64,000 nucleotides of DNA from JACPYM01 sp963699175 (GTDB lineage Bacteria > Acidobacteriota > Blastocatellia > RBC074), in contig OY969418.1 of NCBI GenBank assembly GCA_963699175.1, forward strand, positions 7,564,001 to 7,628,000. The letters run 5' to 3'. Below the pieces are notes generated by a model. The model saw nothing but the letters and a program-made list of their open reading frames with translations, did no database searches and was not told the origin of the DNA. Positions 26,261 to 34,470 of this stretch are shown here, one piece after another. Position numbers and translations under genes: made by a program. How positions within the stretch are numbered: position 1 is the stretch's first letter; every line of letters starts with the position of its first letter.

Positions 26261-26785
26261 TCAGATCGCAGAGTTTTTCACCCGCTCAATTGTCACCTCA
26301 TTGATATTCCGCTCGTCCAGCACGTACACCTGCGTGTAACCTTCGATAGGCAGCCGCCTCAACGTTTGCTCCAACTCGCGCGCGTGTTGCTGCAAGACTT
26401 CTGCTGGCACAACGCGCGTCACCCGGTTGCGGTTTTGCGCCTGACATGTGGTCAGTGAAACGTCGAAGACCAACGCCACGACCGGCACCTGGAAGCGCCG
26501 CGCGAGTCGCAAGAATGGACGCCGGGCACGGTATTGCAAATTGGTCGCGTCAATCACGGTGAATCTGCCCAAGCTCAAGCGCAGGCGCGTGAGGTGGTGC
26601 ACCAGGCCAAAGGCTTCAGCGTTGACGTGTTGTGCGCTCGCGTCGTCACAAATCAACGCGCGGCAATGGTCGGAAGAGATGCTTTCGGTGGGCAAGAAAT
26701 GGCGTGCTGCAAAAGTTGATTTGCCCGCGCCGGAAGGGCCAATCAGTAAGACCAATGCATTGGCAGGCAGTCGCAGTAAAAGCAA
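26261..26785 (-). CDS. Pnkp-kinase-like P-loop phosphotransferase
   Basis: A 174-residue P-loop kinase resembling the N-terminal polynucleotide kinase domain of bacterial Pnkp. Walker A is LLIGPSGAGKSTFAARHF, followed by SSDHCRALICDD, a TVIDATNLQ strand with the Asp of the kinase active site, and ARRF-type lid arginines. The start is placed at TTG 26785 because it puts the P-loop about 15 residues in, as in the family; the ATG at 26884 would overlap the ROK gene by 92 bases. It lacks the phosphatase and ligase domains of full Pnkp, so it may be a stand-alone RNA, DNA or small-molecule kinase. It follows the ROK stop by seven bases. Confidence 0.72.
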   Translation of the reverse strand: MLLLRLPANALVLLIGPSGAGKSTFAARHFLPTESISSDHCRALICDDASAQHVNAEAFGLVHHLTRLRLSLGRFTVIDATNLQYRARRPFLRLARRFQVPVVALVFDVSLTTCQAQNRNRVTRVVPAEVLQQHARELEQTLRRLPIEGYTQVYVLDERNINEVTIERVKNSAI

Positions 26786-26792
26786 GTGGGAA

Positions 26793-27659
26793 TCAGATGT
26801 GCAAAGCCGCCGCGCCGATGACGCCTGCGGCGGCGCCCAGTTCAGCCAAAGCAATGCGTGTCGGGCGGTCAGCCAAGCGCTCATGAAACCGCTCGCCGAA
26901 CAGATCGCTCGCCTGCGCCATTGAGCCGCCGATAACGATGACTTCAGGTTCGAGCAACGCGATCATGCTTTCGCAAAGCATGTATACGTCATTGCCATAA
27001 GAACACCAGGCAGAGAGCGCCGCCGCCTCCCCTTGCCGCGCCCGCTCGGCAATCTTAGCCGGTGTGATGTTTTCGCTGGCTTGCCCGCCGCATTCCTGAT
27101 AGGTGCGCACCAACCCCGCACCGGAGACGTAGTATTCGAGGAAATGTTCGCGCAAGGGGATACGCCAGACTTCACCGGCTGCGCCACGCACGCCTTTGGC
27201 CAGTTGGCCGTTGACTACTGCGCCACCACCGCAGCCTGTGCCGAGCGTGACGCCGCAGACCGATTGCGCGCCACGCCCCGCGCCAAAGCGCGCTTCGGCC
27301 AACGTGAAGCAGCGCGCGTCATTTTCCAGCAACACCGGCAGACCGTTCGATGCTTCCTGCAATAGACCGACCAGCTCGATGTCATTCAACAGCGGCAGAT
27401 TGTCCGATTGCGAGAGTGCGTCTTGCCAGACCACGCCTGCCACACCTACGCCCCACCCGGCCAGCGGATAAGCGCCAGTTAGCTCACGCACGCGCTCCCG
27501 CAAACGGCGCAATTCGCGCAGCAAATCGGCAGGTGAAAAATCCTTGCCTGTTGGCACGGAGAGCATTTCGCTGGTCAACTGACCCGCGTGCGAGACGGCA
27601 GCCAGGCGCAACTGCGTGCCACCAAGGTCAATACCGATGTAGTAGGGTTGCTCTCGCAT
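26793..27659 (-). CDS. ROK-family sugar kinase (glucokinase-like)
   Basis: A 288-residue ROK kinase. The phosphate-binding motif IGIDLGGTQLRLA opens the protein, the catalytic Asp lies in LLENDARCF, and GVTLGTGCGGGAVVNGQL is the conserved ROK glycine-rich segment; VIVIGGSMAQA closes the adenosine site. The usual ROK zinc motif (CxCGxxGCxE) after the GE(V) segment is absent: here the stretch reads REHFLEYYVSGAGL, with no cysteines. It probably phosphorylates glucose or an amino sugar with ATP. It is the middle gene between the PgpH-like gene and the Pnkp-like gene, spaced six bases from the former. Confidence 0.85.
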   Translation of the reverse strand: MREQPYYIGIDLGGTQLRLAAVSHAGQLTSEMLSVPTGKDFSPADLLRELRRLRERVRELTGAYPLAGWGVGVAGVVWQDALSQSDNLPLLNDIELVGLLQEASNGLPVLLENDARCFTLAEARFGAGRGAQSVCGVTLGTGCGGGAVVNGQLAKGVRGAAGEVWRIPLREHFLEYYVSGAGLVRTYQECGGQASENITPAKIAERARQGEAAALSAWCSYGNDVYMLCESMIALLEPEVIVIGGSMAQASDLFGERFHERLADRPTRIALAELGAAAGVIGAAALHI

Positions 27660-27664
27660 GCTCG

Positions 27665-29524
27665 CTAGCTCTTTTGGACTTGTGCCGAAGCAACAGCGGA
27701 AGAAGCGGCAGGTTGGGCCAGGCTGGCGGTGCCGGCTGCCGCGACGCGGAGTTCTGCTTTAGCCATCTCTTTCTCGGTTTGGCTCGGTGGATTGAAGCCG
27801 GGATAGCTGATGCGTTGATGATAGATGTTCTGCAAAGTGCTGATGAGCGATTCGCGGATGATCGTCAACTCGCGCATCGTCAGGCTACATTCATCGAACT
27901 GCCCGTCGGCGATAACCGTATCCGCGATCTTCTTGATGATCGCGCGAATGTTCTCCTCCGAACGATCTTCCAGCGAGCGCACCGATGCTTCAGCGCCATC
28001 GGCCAACATCAGAATCGCCGCCTCTTTGGTCTGCGGCTTTGGCCCCGGATAGCGGAAATCGTCAATGTTGACGGTCTCGCCGCGCTTTTCGGCTTCAGAC
28101 TTGGCCTTGTGATAGAAGTAAGCGATGACGCGCGTGCCATGGTGTTGCGGAATGAAGTCAATGATCTGTGGCGGCAAGTCGGCGGCCTCGCCCATCTGGA
28201 TGCCGCGCCGCACGTGGTTGGTGATAACCTGGGCGCTCTTCTGCGGCGCGACCTGGTCGTGTGGATTCTCGTTGCCGCCCTGATTCTCGATAAACATCTT
28301 GGGCGCAGAGAGCTTGCCGATGTCGTGGTAGAGACAGCCGACGCGCGCCAGCAGCGCATTCGCGCCAATCGCTTTGGCTGCGGCTTCGGCCAGTACGCCG
28401 ACCATAAACGAATGGTGATTGGTGCCGGGCACTTCAATCGCCAAGCGACGCAGCAACGGCAGATCGGCATTCGACAATTCGAGCAGCTTCACGTCAGTCA
28501 GGATGTCGAAGAGCGCTTCGTAGATCGGAATCAGAAAGCTAGCCAGACCGGCGGTCAAAAGCGCGCTGATGATGCTCGCAGCCATGCTGCCGACGATCAT
28601 CTGCCAATACAACTCGTGCCCGGCAATCAGGAGCACCGCCAGGCTCGTCACCAAATTGACGCCGCCAACCGTGGCACAGGCATAGATGACCGAGTAGCGG
28701 TCGCAGTATTTTTGCACGCTGAAGACGGCGGTGATCGCTGCCGTGGTCGCAAAGGCCGCCATCGCCGGGCCATGCGAAGAGACAAAACCCGTCAGCAGCG
28801 CCGCCATCAAGCCCGCCACCAACGCCACTTGGCTGTTGATTAGCAGGGCGAGCACCAGCGCGCAGGCGGCAAAAGGAATCGCGAATTGAAAGACCAGCGT
28901 ATCGCCGAAGCGCATCGTCTCTGGCCGCGCGCTCAAGACCGCCGCCGCAAACATTCCCGCGCGCGCCAGCAGCGTTTGCAAGGCCAGCATCGAAGCCGCC
29001 ACCCAGAAAGCCGCGCGCGGCCCCAGCCGGCTTGATTGGTTGCTAATCGCCACCTTGTAGAGCGCGAAGTAGAGCAAGGTGACGATCACTAGCAAGCCGA
29101 CGAGCCGCCGGGGTTGACGTTGTGTCAATTGGTACTGCCGGATAGCCAGCAACTGTGGCAAGACTTCCTCAGTCACGATATCCCCAGCGCGTACTACGAT
29201 GCGCGTTTGTTTCAATTTCTCAGAAACGCCAGGCGGCAACTCGGCGCTGAAGTAATCGAGCGAATCGGCCTGCAAATCCGCGGGCACGGCGATGTCGGCC
29301 AAGGCGCGCTGGCCCGGGCGATAATCCGGCACGATGGTCAGCGGAAAATGCGAACAGAGGAAGGTGGTCGGCAGGATCAACAACACACTCAGCAAAATGG
29401 TACGCTGCCGCGCGGGGAGGCGATGAAACTGCTTGAAGAGCCAGCCACCCGCTGCTAGTGGCCACTGCCGGAGACGTAGAGTCCAACGACGTATGGGAAG
29501 AGTGCTCATAGGCAAACGCGGCAT
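27665..29524 (-). CDS. 7TM-HD phosphodiesterase, PgpH-like (c-di-AMP hydrolase)
   Basis: A 619-residue membrane HD-domain protein. A short cytosolic N-terminus and first helix (about residues 42-60) lead to an extracellular 7TMR-HDED region (~65-135), then a bundle of six or more helices (about 142-330), and a cytosolic HD domain at about 355-520 with NHHSFMVGVLAE, CLYHDIGKL and the second metal-site His pair in DFIPQHHGTRV. This architecture matches PgpH (YqfF), which hydrolyses cyclic di-AMP. No diadenylate cyclase gene is in the window. It is the first gene of a three-gene operon with the ROK and Pnkp-like kinases. The extracellular region is shorter than in Firmicutes. Confidence 0.87.
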   Translation of the reverse strand: MPRLPMSTLPIRRWTLRLRQWPLAAGGWLFKQFHRLPARQRTILLSVLLILPTTFLCSHFPLTIVPDYRPGQRALADIAVPADLQADSLDYFSAELPPGVSEKLKQTRIVVRAGDIVTEEVLPQLLAIRQYQLTQRQPRRLVGLLVIVTLLYFALYKVAISNQSSRLGPRAAFWVAASMLALQTLLARAGMFAAAVLSARPETMRFGDTLVFQFAIPFAACALVLALLINSQVALVAGLMAALLTGFVSSHGPAMAAFATTAAITAVFSVQKYCDRYSVIYACATVGGVNLVTSLAVLLIAGHELYWQMIVGSMAASIISALLTAGLASFLIPIYEALFDILTDVKLLELSNADLPLLRRLAIEVPGTNHHSFMVGVLAEAAAKAIGANALLARVGCLYHDIGKLSAPKMFIENQGGNENPHDQVAPQKSAQVITNHVRRGIQMGEAADLPPQIIDFIPQHHGTRVIAYFYHKAKSEAEKRGETVNIDDFRYPGPKPQTKEAAILMLADGAEASVRSLEDRSEENIRAIIKKIADTVIADGQFDECSLTMRELTIIRESLISTLQNIYHQRISYPGFNPPSQTEKEMAKAELRVAAAGTASLAQPAASSAVASAQVQKS

Positions 29525-29596
29525 TCACTTGGGTGTAAGAACATCCTCGAACACCGCTAAGGTGAGCCGGATTATAACACACGTGTTGGGAATGAA

Positions 29597-29772
29597 TAGT
29601 GCCAAGTTCATCAAGGTCTATTCATTCTCAGAAAGCTTAGCCACAGAGGCACAGAGAAACAAAGGGAATAAACTAAGCGAAAGTGCAGAAGCTGCCTATG
29701 CGCTCTACCAGACCAATCCCAAAGCTCTGTGCCTCCGTGCCTCTAATGAATGGACCCTGTAGTGCCAAGTTC
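29597..29772. mobile_element. MITE-like element flanked by 13-bp direct repeats
   Basis: TAGTGCCAAGTTC occurs at 29597-29609 and again at 29760-29772, bracketing about 150 bases. The enclosed DNA has imperfect terminal inverted repeats: AAGGTCTATTCATT (29613-29626) pairs with 29745-29758 (12 of 14), and CACAGAGGCACAGAG (29642-29656) pairs with 29725-29739 (14 of 15). There is no coding sequence inside. The layout is that of a small non-autonomous insertion with target-site duplication. It fills most of the 310-base gap between divergent genes; no promoter is clear. Confidence 0.65.
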
Positions 29773-29834
29773 GTTTTCGCAGTCGCGCGCGAGTGTTATG
29801 ATAACGCGCGTTTTGCCGCAGACGATTCCAGGCT

Positions 29835-31409
29835 ATGAAACCGCTGAAACTTTATACGCGCACCACCCTGCTGACCTCCGCCGTGCTGACGGCGGTGTTG
29901 CTGGTGGTCGTCTTCTTCTTCATCGTCAAGGCGCGCGCGATCGAGGCGCAAGAGCAGGAGCAGCGTGCCCAATTGTGGGCCTCGCTGTTGGCGAATCAGA
30001 TCGCGATCAGCCCCTCAAAGAAGACTACCGAACTGCGCAGCCAGGTGATTGCCTTCGGCCAGGAACGCGAGAATCGCATCAACCAGATTCGCATCTACAA
30101 TGAAAACGGCAAAGAGGTGATCAGCCTGTGGCCCGACGAGCCTGAGGCATTGGCCACAGCCGATTTGAACGTCGTGCGGCGCGGCGAGGTGTTGGCGCAC
30201 GCGCGCGAAGAGGAGACGCCGGAGGGGCGGCAAAAGCTCGTGTACGCCGCCGCGCCCATCTTCAATGATGGCCGATTCGAGGGCGTGGTAACGCTGACCA
30301 CCAAACGCGAACCGTCCTCTGAACTCTCGCGCCGGCTGATCACGCTCACTTTGACGTTGCTGGCGATGGCGCTGGTTTCGATCATCGTCCTGCTCTATTT
30401 TCTGTTCAGCCAAGTGCTCTACCGTCCGGTGGAAGATTTGCTCTACACGATGACCGAAGCCCAGACCGGCAACCTTGACGTAAGCGCGCGAGTGCACGCG
30501 CCCGATGAGTTCGGCCAATTGGCCGCTTCGTTCAATCACATGCTCGCGCGCCTGCGCATGATGACAGCCGAACGCGAGGCTTATCAAAAACAACTCGAAG
30601 TGCGTGTGCAGGAAGCCACTACCGAGTTGGCCGAACGTAATACGCAGCTCGAAGAAGCCAACGCGACGCTCTTCGAGATTCAGCGTGAGCTGACCAAGTT
30701 CGAACGACTGGCCGCCGCCGGACAACTCGCCGCGCAATTCGCGCACGAGGTCGGCACGCCGCTCAACCTGATCTCCGGCCACGTGCAACTGCTCGCCGCG
30801 CGCACGACAGAGACTAGAAGTCGCGAACGGCTGGAACTGATCAGCTCACAGATTGCGCGCATCGAGCGCATCGTTCGCAACATGCTCGACGCCACGCGCC
30901 GCCCGCGACCACACCTGGAGCCGCTCGATTTGAACGCGCTGCTGCGCCGCATCTTTGAAATCACCGCGCCGACGCTGGCCACGCGCCAGGTCGAGTTGCA
31001 GACCGACTTTGACGAAACGCTGCCGCTGATCGCTGGCGACAACGATCAATTGCAGCAGGTCTTCATCAACCTGATCAACAACAGCCTCGACGCCATGCCG
31101 CAAGGCGGGATGCTGTATTTCAAAACGGCGTTGCAGGAAGAATCTGTGCTCGTCAGTTGCCGTGACACTGGCGAGGGCATTCGCGCCGAGATCAAGCCGC
31201 GCATCTTCGATCCGCTCTTTACCACCAAGTTGCGCGGGCGCGGCAGTGGCTTGGGCCTAGCCGTCGCGCATCAAATCATTCACGAACACGGCGGCACGAT
31301 CACGGTTGAGAGCGAGCCAGGAAAGGGCGCAGAATTTAAGCTTCGGTTGTGCGTAGCGAAAGCAGATGGTGTGCGCGCGGCTGAAAGCGTGGTAAGCGCA
31401 CACGTCTGA
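29835..31409 (+). CDS. Membrane sensor histidine kinase (NtrB-like)
   Basis: A 524-residue kinase: helix 1 at about residues 13-32, a periplasmic sensor region to ~175, helix 2 at ~176-195, a HAMP domain (RPVEDLLYTMTEAQTGNLDV), a coiled coil (~255-295), a HisKA domain with phospho-His about residue 304 in QFAHEVGTPLNLISG, and a HATPase_c domain (NLINNSLDAMP N-box, DTGEGI G1, GRGSGLGLAVAH G2). The HEVGTPLN H-box is typical of kinases that partner NtrC-type regulators. The next gene, 13 bases downstream, is such a regulator. The signal sensed is unknown. Confidence 0.93.
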   Translation: MKPLKLYTRTTLLTSAVLTAVLLVVVFFFIVKARAIEAQEQEQRAQLWASLLANQIAISPSKKTTELRSQVIAFGQERENRINQIRIYNENGKEVISLWPDEPEALATADLNVVRRGEVLAHAREEETPEGRQKLVYAAAPIFNDGRFEGVVTLTTKREPSSELSRRLITLTLTLLAMALVSIIVLLYFLFSQVLYRPVEDLLYTMTEAQTGNLDVSARVHAPDEFGQLAASFNHMLARLRMMTAEREAYQKQLEVRVQEATTELAERNTQLEEANATLFEIQRELTKFERLAAAGQLAAQFAHEVGTPLNLISGHVQLLAARTTETRSRERLELISSQIARIERIVRNMLDATRRPRPHLEPLDLNALLRRIFEITAPTLATRQVELQTDFDETLPLIAGDNDQLQQVFINLINNSLDAMPQGGMLYFKTALQEESVLVSCRDTGEGIRAEIKPRIFDPLFTTKLRGRGSGLGLAVAHQIIHEHGGTITVESEPGKGAEFKLRLCVAKADGVRAAESVVSAHV

Positions 31410-31422
31410 TGCGCTATTGTGT

Positions 31423-32808
31423 ATGCCAATGGCTGAAAGCAAAAAAATTCTAGTGATTGATGATGACCCGGACACCTGCCAATTCCTGCGCGAGCTATTC
31501 GAGGAAGAAGGCTGGCAGGTCGGCACCGCCACCAACGCCAACACCGCCCTCGCCGCCGTGCAGGCCGGCCAATTTGATTTGATCGTCAGCGACATCAATC
31601 TCAACGAAGAACTCAATGGCCTGGCGCTGCTCAAACATTTCCGCCAACTCGCGCCCGCCACACAGGTGCTGCTCATCAGCGGCTTTGGCACGCTCGAAAC
31701 AGCCATCGAAGCGGTGCGCGAAGGCGCTTTCGATTTCATCAGCAAGCCGTTCAATGTGCAGGAAATTGTCGCCACTGCGCGGCGCGCGCTCGCGTTGGCC
31801 CGCGCCGAACAACGCGCTGGCGAAGCAGCGCAGAACTGGACGGCGCGTTATGCCTCGTCGGGCTTGATCGGCCACAGCCGCCAGATGATCGAACTGTATA
31901 TGGAGATCGCGCGCGTTGCGGCCTATCGCTCAACTGTGCTGATCATCGGCGAATCGGGCACAGGCAAAGAACTGGTCGCGCGCGCCATTCACGCTCATAG
32001 CCCGCGCGCCGCCGAGGCTTTCGTCGCGGTCAATTGCGGCGCGCTCACCGAAACGCTGCTTGAAGCCGAACTCTTCGGCCACACGAAGGGCAGTTTTACC
32101 GGCGCGATTGCCGATAAGAAAGGTTTGTTTGAAGAGGCCGAAGGCGGCACGCTCTTTTTGGATGAAATCGGCGAGACCTCGCCCGCTTTGCAGGTGAAGC
32201 TGCTGCGTGCCTTGCAGGAGAGTGAAATCCGGCGCGTCGGTTCGAGCAGGCCGATCAAGGCAGATGTGCGCGTCGTCACGGCCACCAATCGCAAGCTCGA
32301 AGATGAAGTCAAAGCCGGGCGCTTCCGCGAAGATTTGTACTATCGCCTGAGCGTCATCACGCTCAAAGTCCCGCCCCTGCGCGCGCGCCGCGAAGACATC
32401 CCGCTGCTGGCCTATCACTTCTTGCAGCGCACCTGCCAGGAGACTGGCAAGCGTGTCACGCTTTCGGAAGGCGCGTTGGAGGTTTTGCGCAATTACGGCT
32501 GGAGCGGCAACGTGCGTGAGTTGGAGAACACGATTGAGCACGCGGTGCTGCATTCGCGCGGCGCGGTCATCACCGAAGATGATTTGCCTGTGCGGTTGCG
32601 CAGTCGGGAGGCAGTGCGGACTGACTTGCCGGTCGAGCAGTTGTTCACCGGCCTGCCTACGCTCGAAGAGTTGGAGCGACGCTATCTGCTTCATGTGCTC
32701 GAAGCGGTCGGCGGCAATCGCACGCGGGCAGCGGAGGTTTTGCAAATTGACCGGCGCACGCTTTACCGCATGGCCGAGCGGTTCAAGATCAAGTTGGACG
32801 GGGAATAG
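31423..32808 (+). CDS. Sigma-54-dependent response regulator (NtrC family)
   Basis: A 461-residue activator: receiver domain (residues 1-120; IDDDPD acidic pair, phospho-Asp in LIVSDINL, Lys in FISKPF), AAA+ domain (~145-385; Walker A IGESGTGKELVAR, the sigma-54 contact loop GSFTGA, Walker B GGTLFLDEIGE), and a Fis-type helix-turn-helix at the end (GGNRTRAAEVLQIDRRTLYR). It should open sigma-54 promoters when phosphorylated by the kinase encoded just upstream. ATG 31423 is chosen as the first ATG; ATG 31429 (MAESKK) is equally possible as neither has a good ribosome-binding site. The 3' end runs into an inverted repeat beginning two bases after the stop. Confidence 0.95.
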   Translation: MPMAESKKILVIDDDPDTCQFLRELFEEEGWQVGTATNANTALAAVQAGQFDLIVSDINLNEELNGLALLKHFRQLAPATQVLLISGFGTLETAIEAVREGAFDFISKPFNVQEIVATARRALALARAEQRAGEAAQNWTARYASSGLIGHSRQMIELYMEIARVAAYRSTVLIIGESGTGKELVARAIHAHSPRAAEAFVAVNCGALTETLLEAELFGHTKGSFTGAIADKKGLFEEAEGGTLFLDEIGETSPALQVKLLRALQESEIRRVGSSRPIKADVRVVTATNRKLEDEVKAGRFREDLYYRLSVITLKVPPLRARREDIPLLAYHFLQRTCQETGKRVTLSEGALEVLRNYGWSGNVRELENTIEHAVLHSRGAVITEDDLPVRLRSREAVRTDLPVEQLFTGLPTLEELERRYLLHVLEAVGGNRTRAAEVLQIDRRTLYRMAERFKIKLDGE

Positions 32809-32809
32809 G

Positions 32810-32883
32810 AGCGAGCGGGTGAGTGGGGGAGCGGGAGACGTTTACTAACTAAAGTCTCCCGCTCCCCCACTCACCCGCTCGCT
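32810..32883. repeat. 30-bp perfect inverted repeat (family B)
   Basis: Arms 32810-32839 and 32854-32883 are perfect complements around a 14-nt loop. The arm is G-rich with a repeated GAGCGGG theme and ends GAGCGGGAGAC, which is also found in the repeat at 48461-48550. It sits between the stop codons of the convergent regulator and lipoprotein genes, where it could also stop transcription, although no T-run follows. Confidence 0.93.
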
Positions 32884-32895
32884 ATATCAGGCTAG

Positions 32896-33387
32896 TTATT
32901 GCTTCTTCGGCACAGTCTTTTCTGCTGCGCCTTTGGTCGCGGCTGCCTTAGCTGCTTCAGCGTTGAGGTGTTCAGCCAGCTTGGTGATTTCTGCGAGGGC
33001 GGCATTCAAACTCTTTTCCGCCGTCGGGTCTTTTTTCTCAACCAAGGCTTTGACTTTGTCGAGATCTGTGTTCGCCGTCTCCACATTGGGCTTGACCAGA
33101 GCCGGTGTGTTCGAGTCGTTGAGGACAGCCGTCACTTCTTTGTGCGCACCGTTGATCCAGTCGAGCGCGCCCCGGTAATTTTTGTCCTGCAATTCGCGGA
33201 TCGCTTTTTCCAATTTCTCTACGGCTTGTTGCAAATCGCCGCCTTGCGCTGCCGCAGGCGCGGGTGTGGCAGCGGCTGGCGTAGCCGTTGGGGCGGTGTT
33301 AGCCGTTTCGGGTTGCGAACAGCCGGAGAGCGCGAGCAATGTGCCGAGCAGGCCGACTGCGATGGTGGTAACGATAGCTTGTTTCAC
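32896..33387 (-). CDS. Small lipoprotein of unknown function
   Basis: A 163-residue exported lipoprotein starting at GTG 33387, with GGAGG seven bases upstream. The signal peptide ends in the lipobox LALSGC (Cys at about residue 23). A Pro/Ala/Thr linker (~25-48) is followed by an all-helical domain (VEKLEKAIRELQDKNYRGALDWI) with TPR-like spacing and a Lys/Ala-rich tail. No enzyme motif is present. It is probably anchored in the envelope. It starts a minus-strand series of small exported proteins at 32896-35307, although each gene seems to have its own ribosome-binding site. Confidence 0.8.
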   Translation of the reverse strand: MKQAIVTTIAVGLLGTLLALSGCSQPETANTAPTATPAAATPAPAAAQGGDLQQAVEKLEKAIRELQDKNYRGALDWINGAHKEVTAVLNDSNTPALVKPNVETANTDLDKVKALVEKKDPTAEKSLNAALAEITKLAEHLNAEAAKAAATKGAAEKTVPKKQ

Positions 33388-33496
33388 TTCAATTCCTCCG
33401 TCGTTAATGAGTTGCCAATGCGAACGGGCCTCTCCAACGCAGTGTTGGATGCCCCGGGCAACACGCTGAAAGGATTGCTGGAAAGAAAGTGCAAGC

Positions 33497-33724
33497 CTAG
33501 CGCGGCTTTCGCTTGGATGTTTGTCTAGTTTTGTTGCCGCGCGATTGAGGAGAAACCCGCTTGTCGGACTTGCTGCGCGTTATCACCGGGGCAGCCGCGT
33601 TGGCTGCGGGAGCGGCAGAATTGTCCGGCTCTTCGCGGGGAAACTCGATTTGATCTTGGGCAAAAATGGCCACGCTGCCAAGCAGCAGCGCCGCCAATGA
33701 AATTGTTACAACTGGTGGTTTCAA
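33497..33724 (-). CDS. Small exported basic protein
   Basis: A 75-residue protein starting at TTG 33724 with GGGAG eight bases upstream. It has a signal peptide (VVTISLAALLLGSVAIFA, cleavage near AQ), a short acidic segment, an Ala/Pro stretch, then a strongly basic tail (RSKSDKRVSPQSRGNKTRQT). The layout of signal, short linker and Lys/Arg-rich tail resembles the next gene at 33870-34064. No family is recognised. An exported polycation could bind anionic envelope polymers or DNA, but this is inference. Confidence 0.6.
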   Translation of the reverse strand: MKPPVVTISLAALLLGSVAIFAQDQIEFPREEPDNSAAPAANAAAPVITRSKSDKRVSPQSRGNKTRQTSKRKPR

Positions 33725-33869
33725 AAATAGGCTCCCTTAGCTTCTCGTTTTGCTTGATTCCCAAGCGCAGTCTCCGCGCGTCACTTTACTTGGCGCAGCG
33801 GAGACCGCCCCTGCTGACTTCTATGGCCAGCTTACTTGGACTTTATTTCAGCCGAAACTTCAGCTTGGC

Positions 33870-34064
33870 TTACCCGTGAGATTTCTTGTGGGATTTCTTG
33901 TGGGATTTCTTCTTGGATTTGGATTTCTTCTTGTCGTCGCTGGTTGTCGCCGTTGTGTTGTTAGCCGAAATGCCTTGTTGCAAGGCACTCGCTGGCGGAT
34001 TCTGAGCGAAGGCGAAGACGCACAGCAGCGCCGTCAGAGATAAGGTTGCGATGATCTGCTTCAT
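33870..34064 (-). CDS. Small exported Lys/Ser/His-rich protein
   Basis: A 64-residue protein at ATG 34064, with AAGGAG seven bases upstream. A signal peptide (MKQIIATLSLTALLCVFAFA) is followed by a short polar region and a C-terminal tail of DDKKKSKSKKK and three repeats of SHKK. The tail is encoded by an imperfect 12-base repeat at 33870-33917. No known family is recognised. Its export signal and basic tail parallel the gene at 33497-33724. Confidence 0.68.
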   Translation of the reverse strand: MKQIIATLSLTALLCVFAFAQNPPASALQQGISANNTTATTSDDKKKSKSKKKSHKKSHKKSHG

Positions 34065-34470
34065 ATTTATTCTCCTTCAAAGAGGGTTATCGAAGAATAG
34101 AGTAGAGAAGTATGCTCACGATTGCGGCACGCGCCGCTAAGCTTACTGCTGTCCGACAAGAGCAACCAATATGCCAGCCCGTTGCGCACCGCCCAAGGCT
34201 TTTGCCACACCATCTGTCAAGAATTGAATCCGAGCTGAATAGTTGGCCAGCGTAGCGCAATCTGGACAGATTGCGCTACGCTGGCGCTGCAATTCTGCAA
34301 GCAGAAAACTTTCCCTGCACTCGCTAAGCACTGCGCAAAGCTGGTTTGTGGCGGATTGGCGTGGCGATTTTGCCGTCAAAACGCATAAGTGCCACGCGCG
34401 GACATAGCTAATTAAGCGGAGTTTAAAGCTTGAGGAACTGGAAGTGGGTGACGACTGGGCGCGCTTAGGC
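34065..34470. other. 406-base interval with strong hairpin
   Basis: The clear feature here is an 18-bp perfect stem, GCCAGCGTAGCGCAATCT (34246-34263) with its complement at 34268-34285, closing a four-base loop. An open frame of 112 codons (34143-34481, minus) runs through both arms but shows no ribosome-binding site or family pattern, so I do not call it. The hairpin lacks a T-run and is not an evident terminator. Confidence 0.7.

Noticed and set aside
27350..28843. 497-codon open frame on the plus strand
   Set aside because: It is antisense to the PgpH-like and ROK genes, which have clear motifs; its translation is Arg/Ala/Gln-rich shadow sequence.
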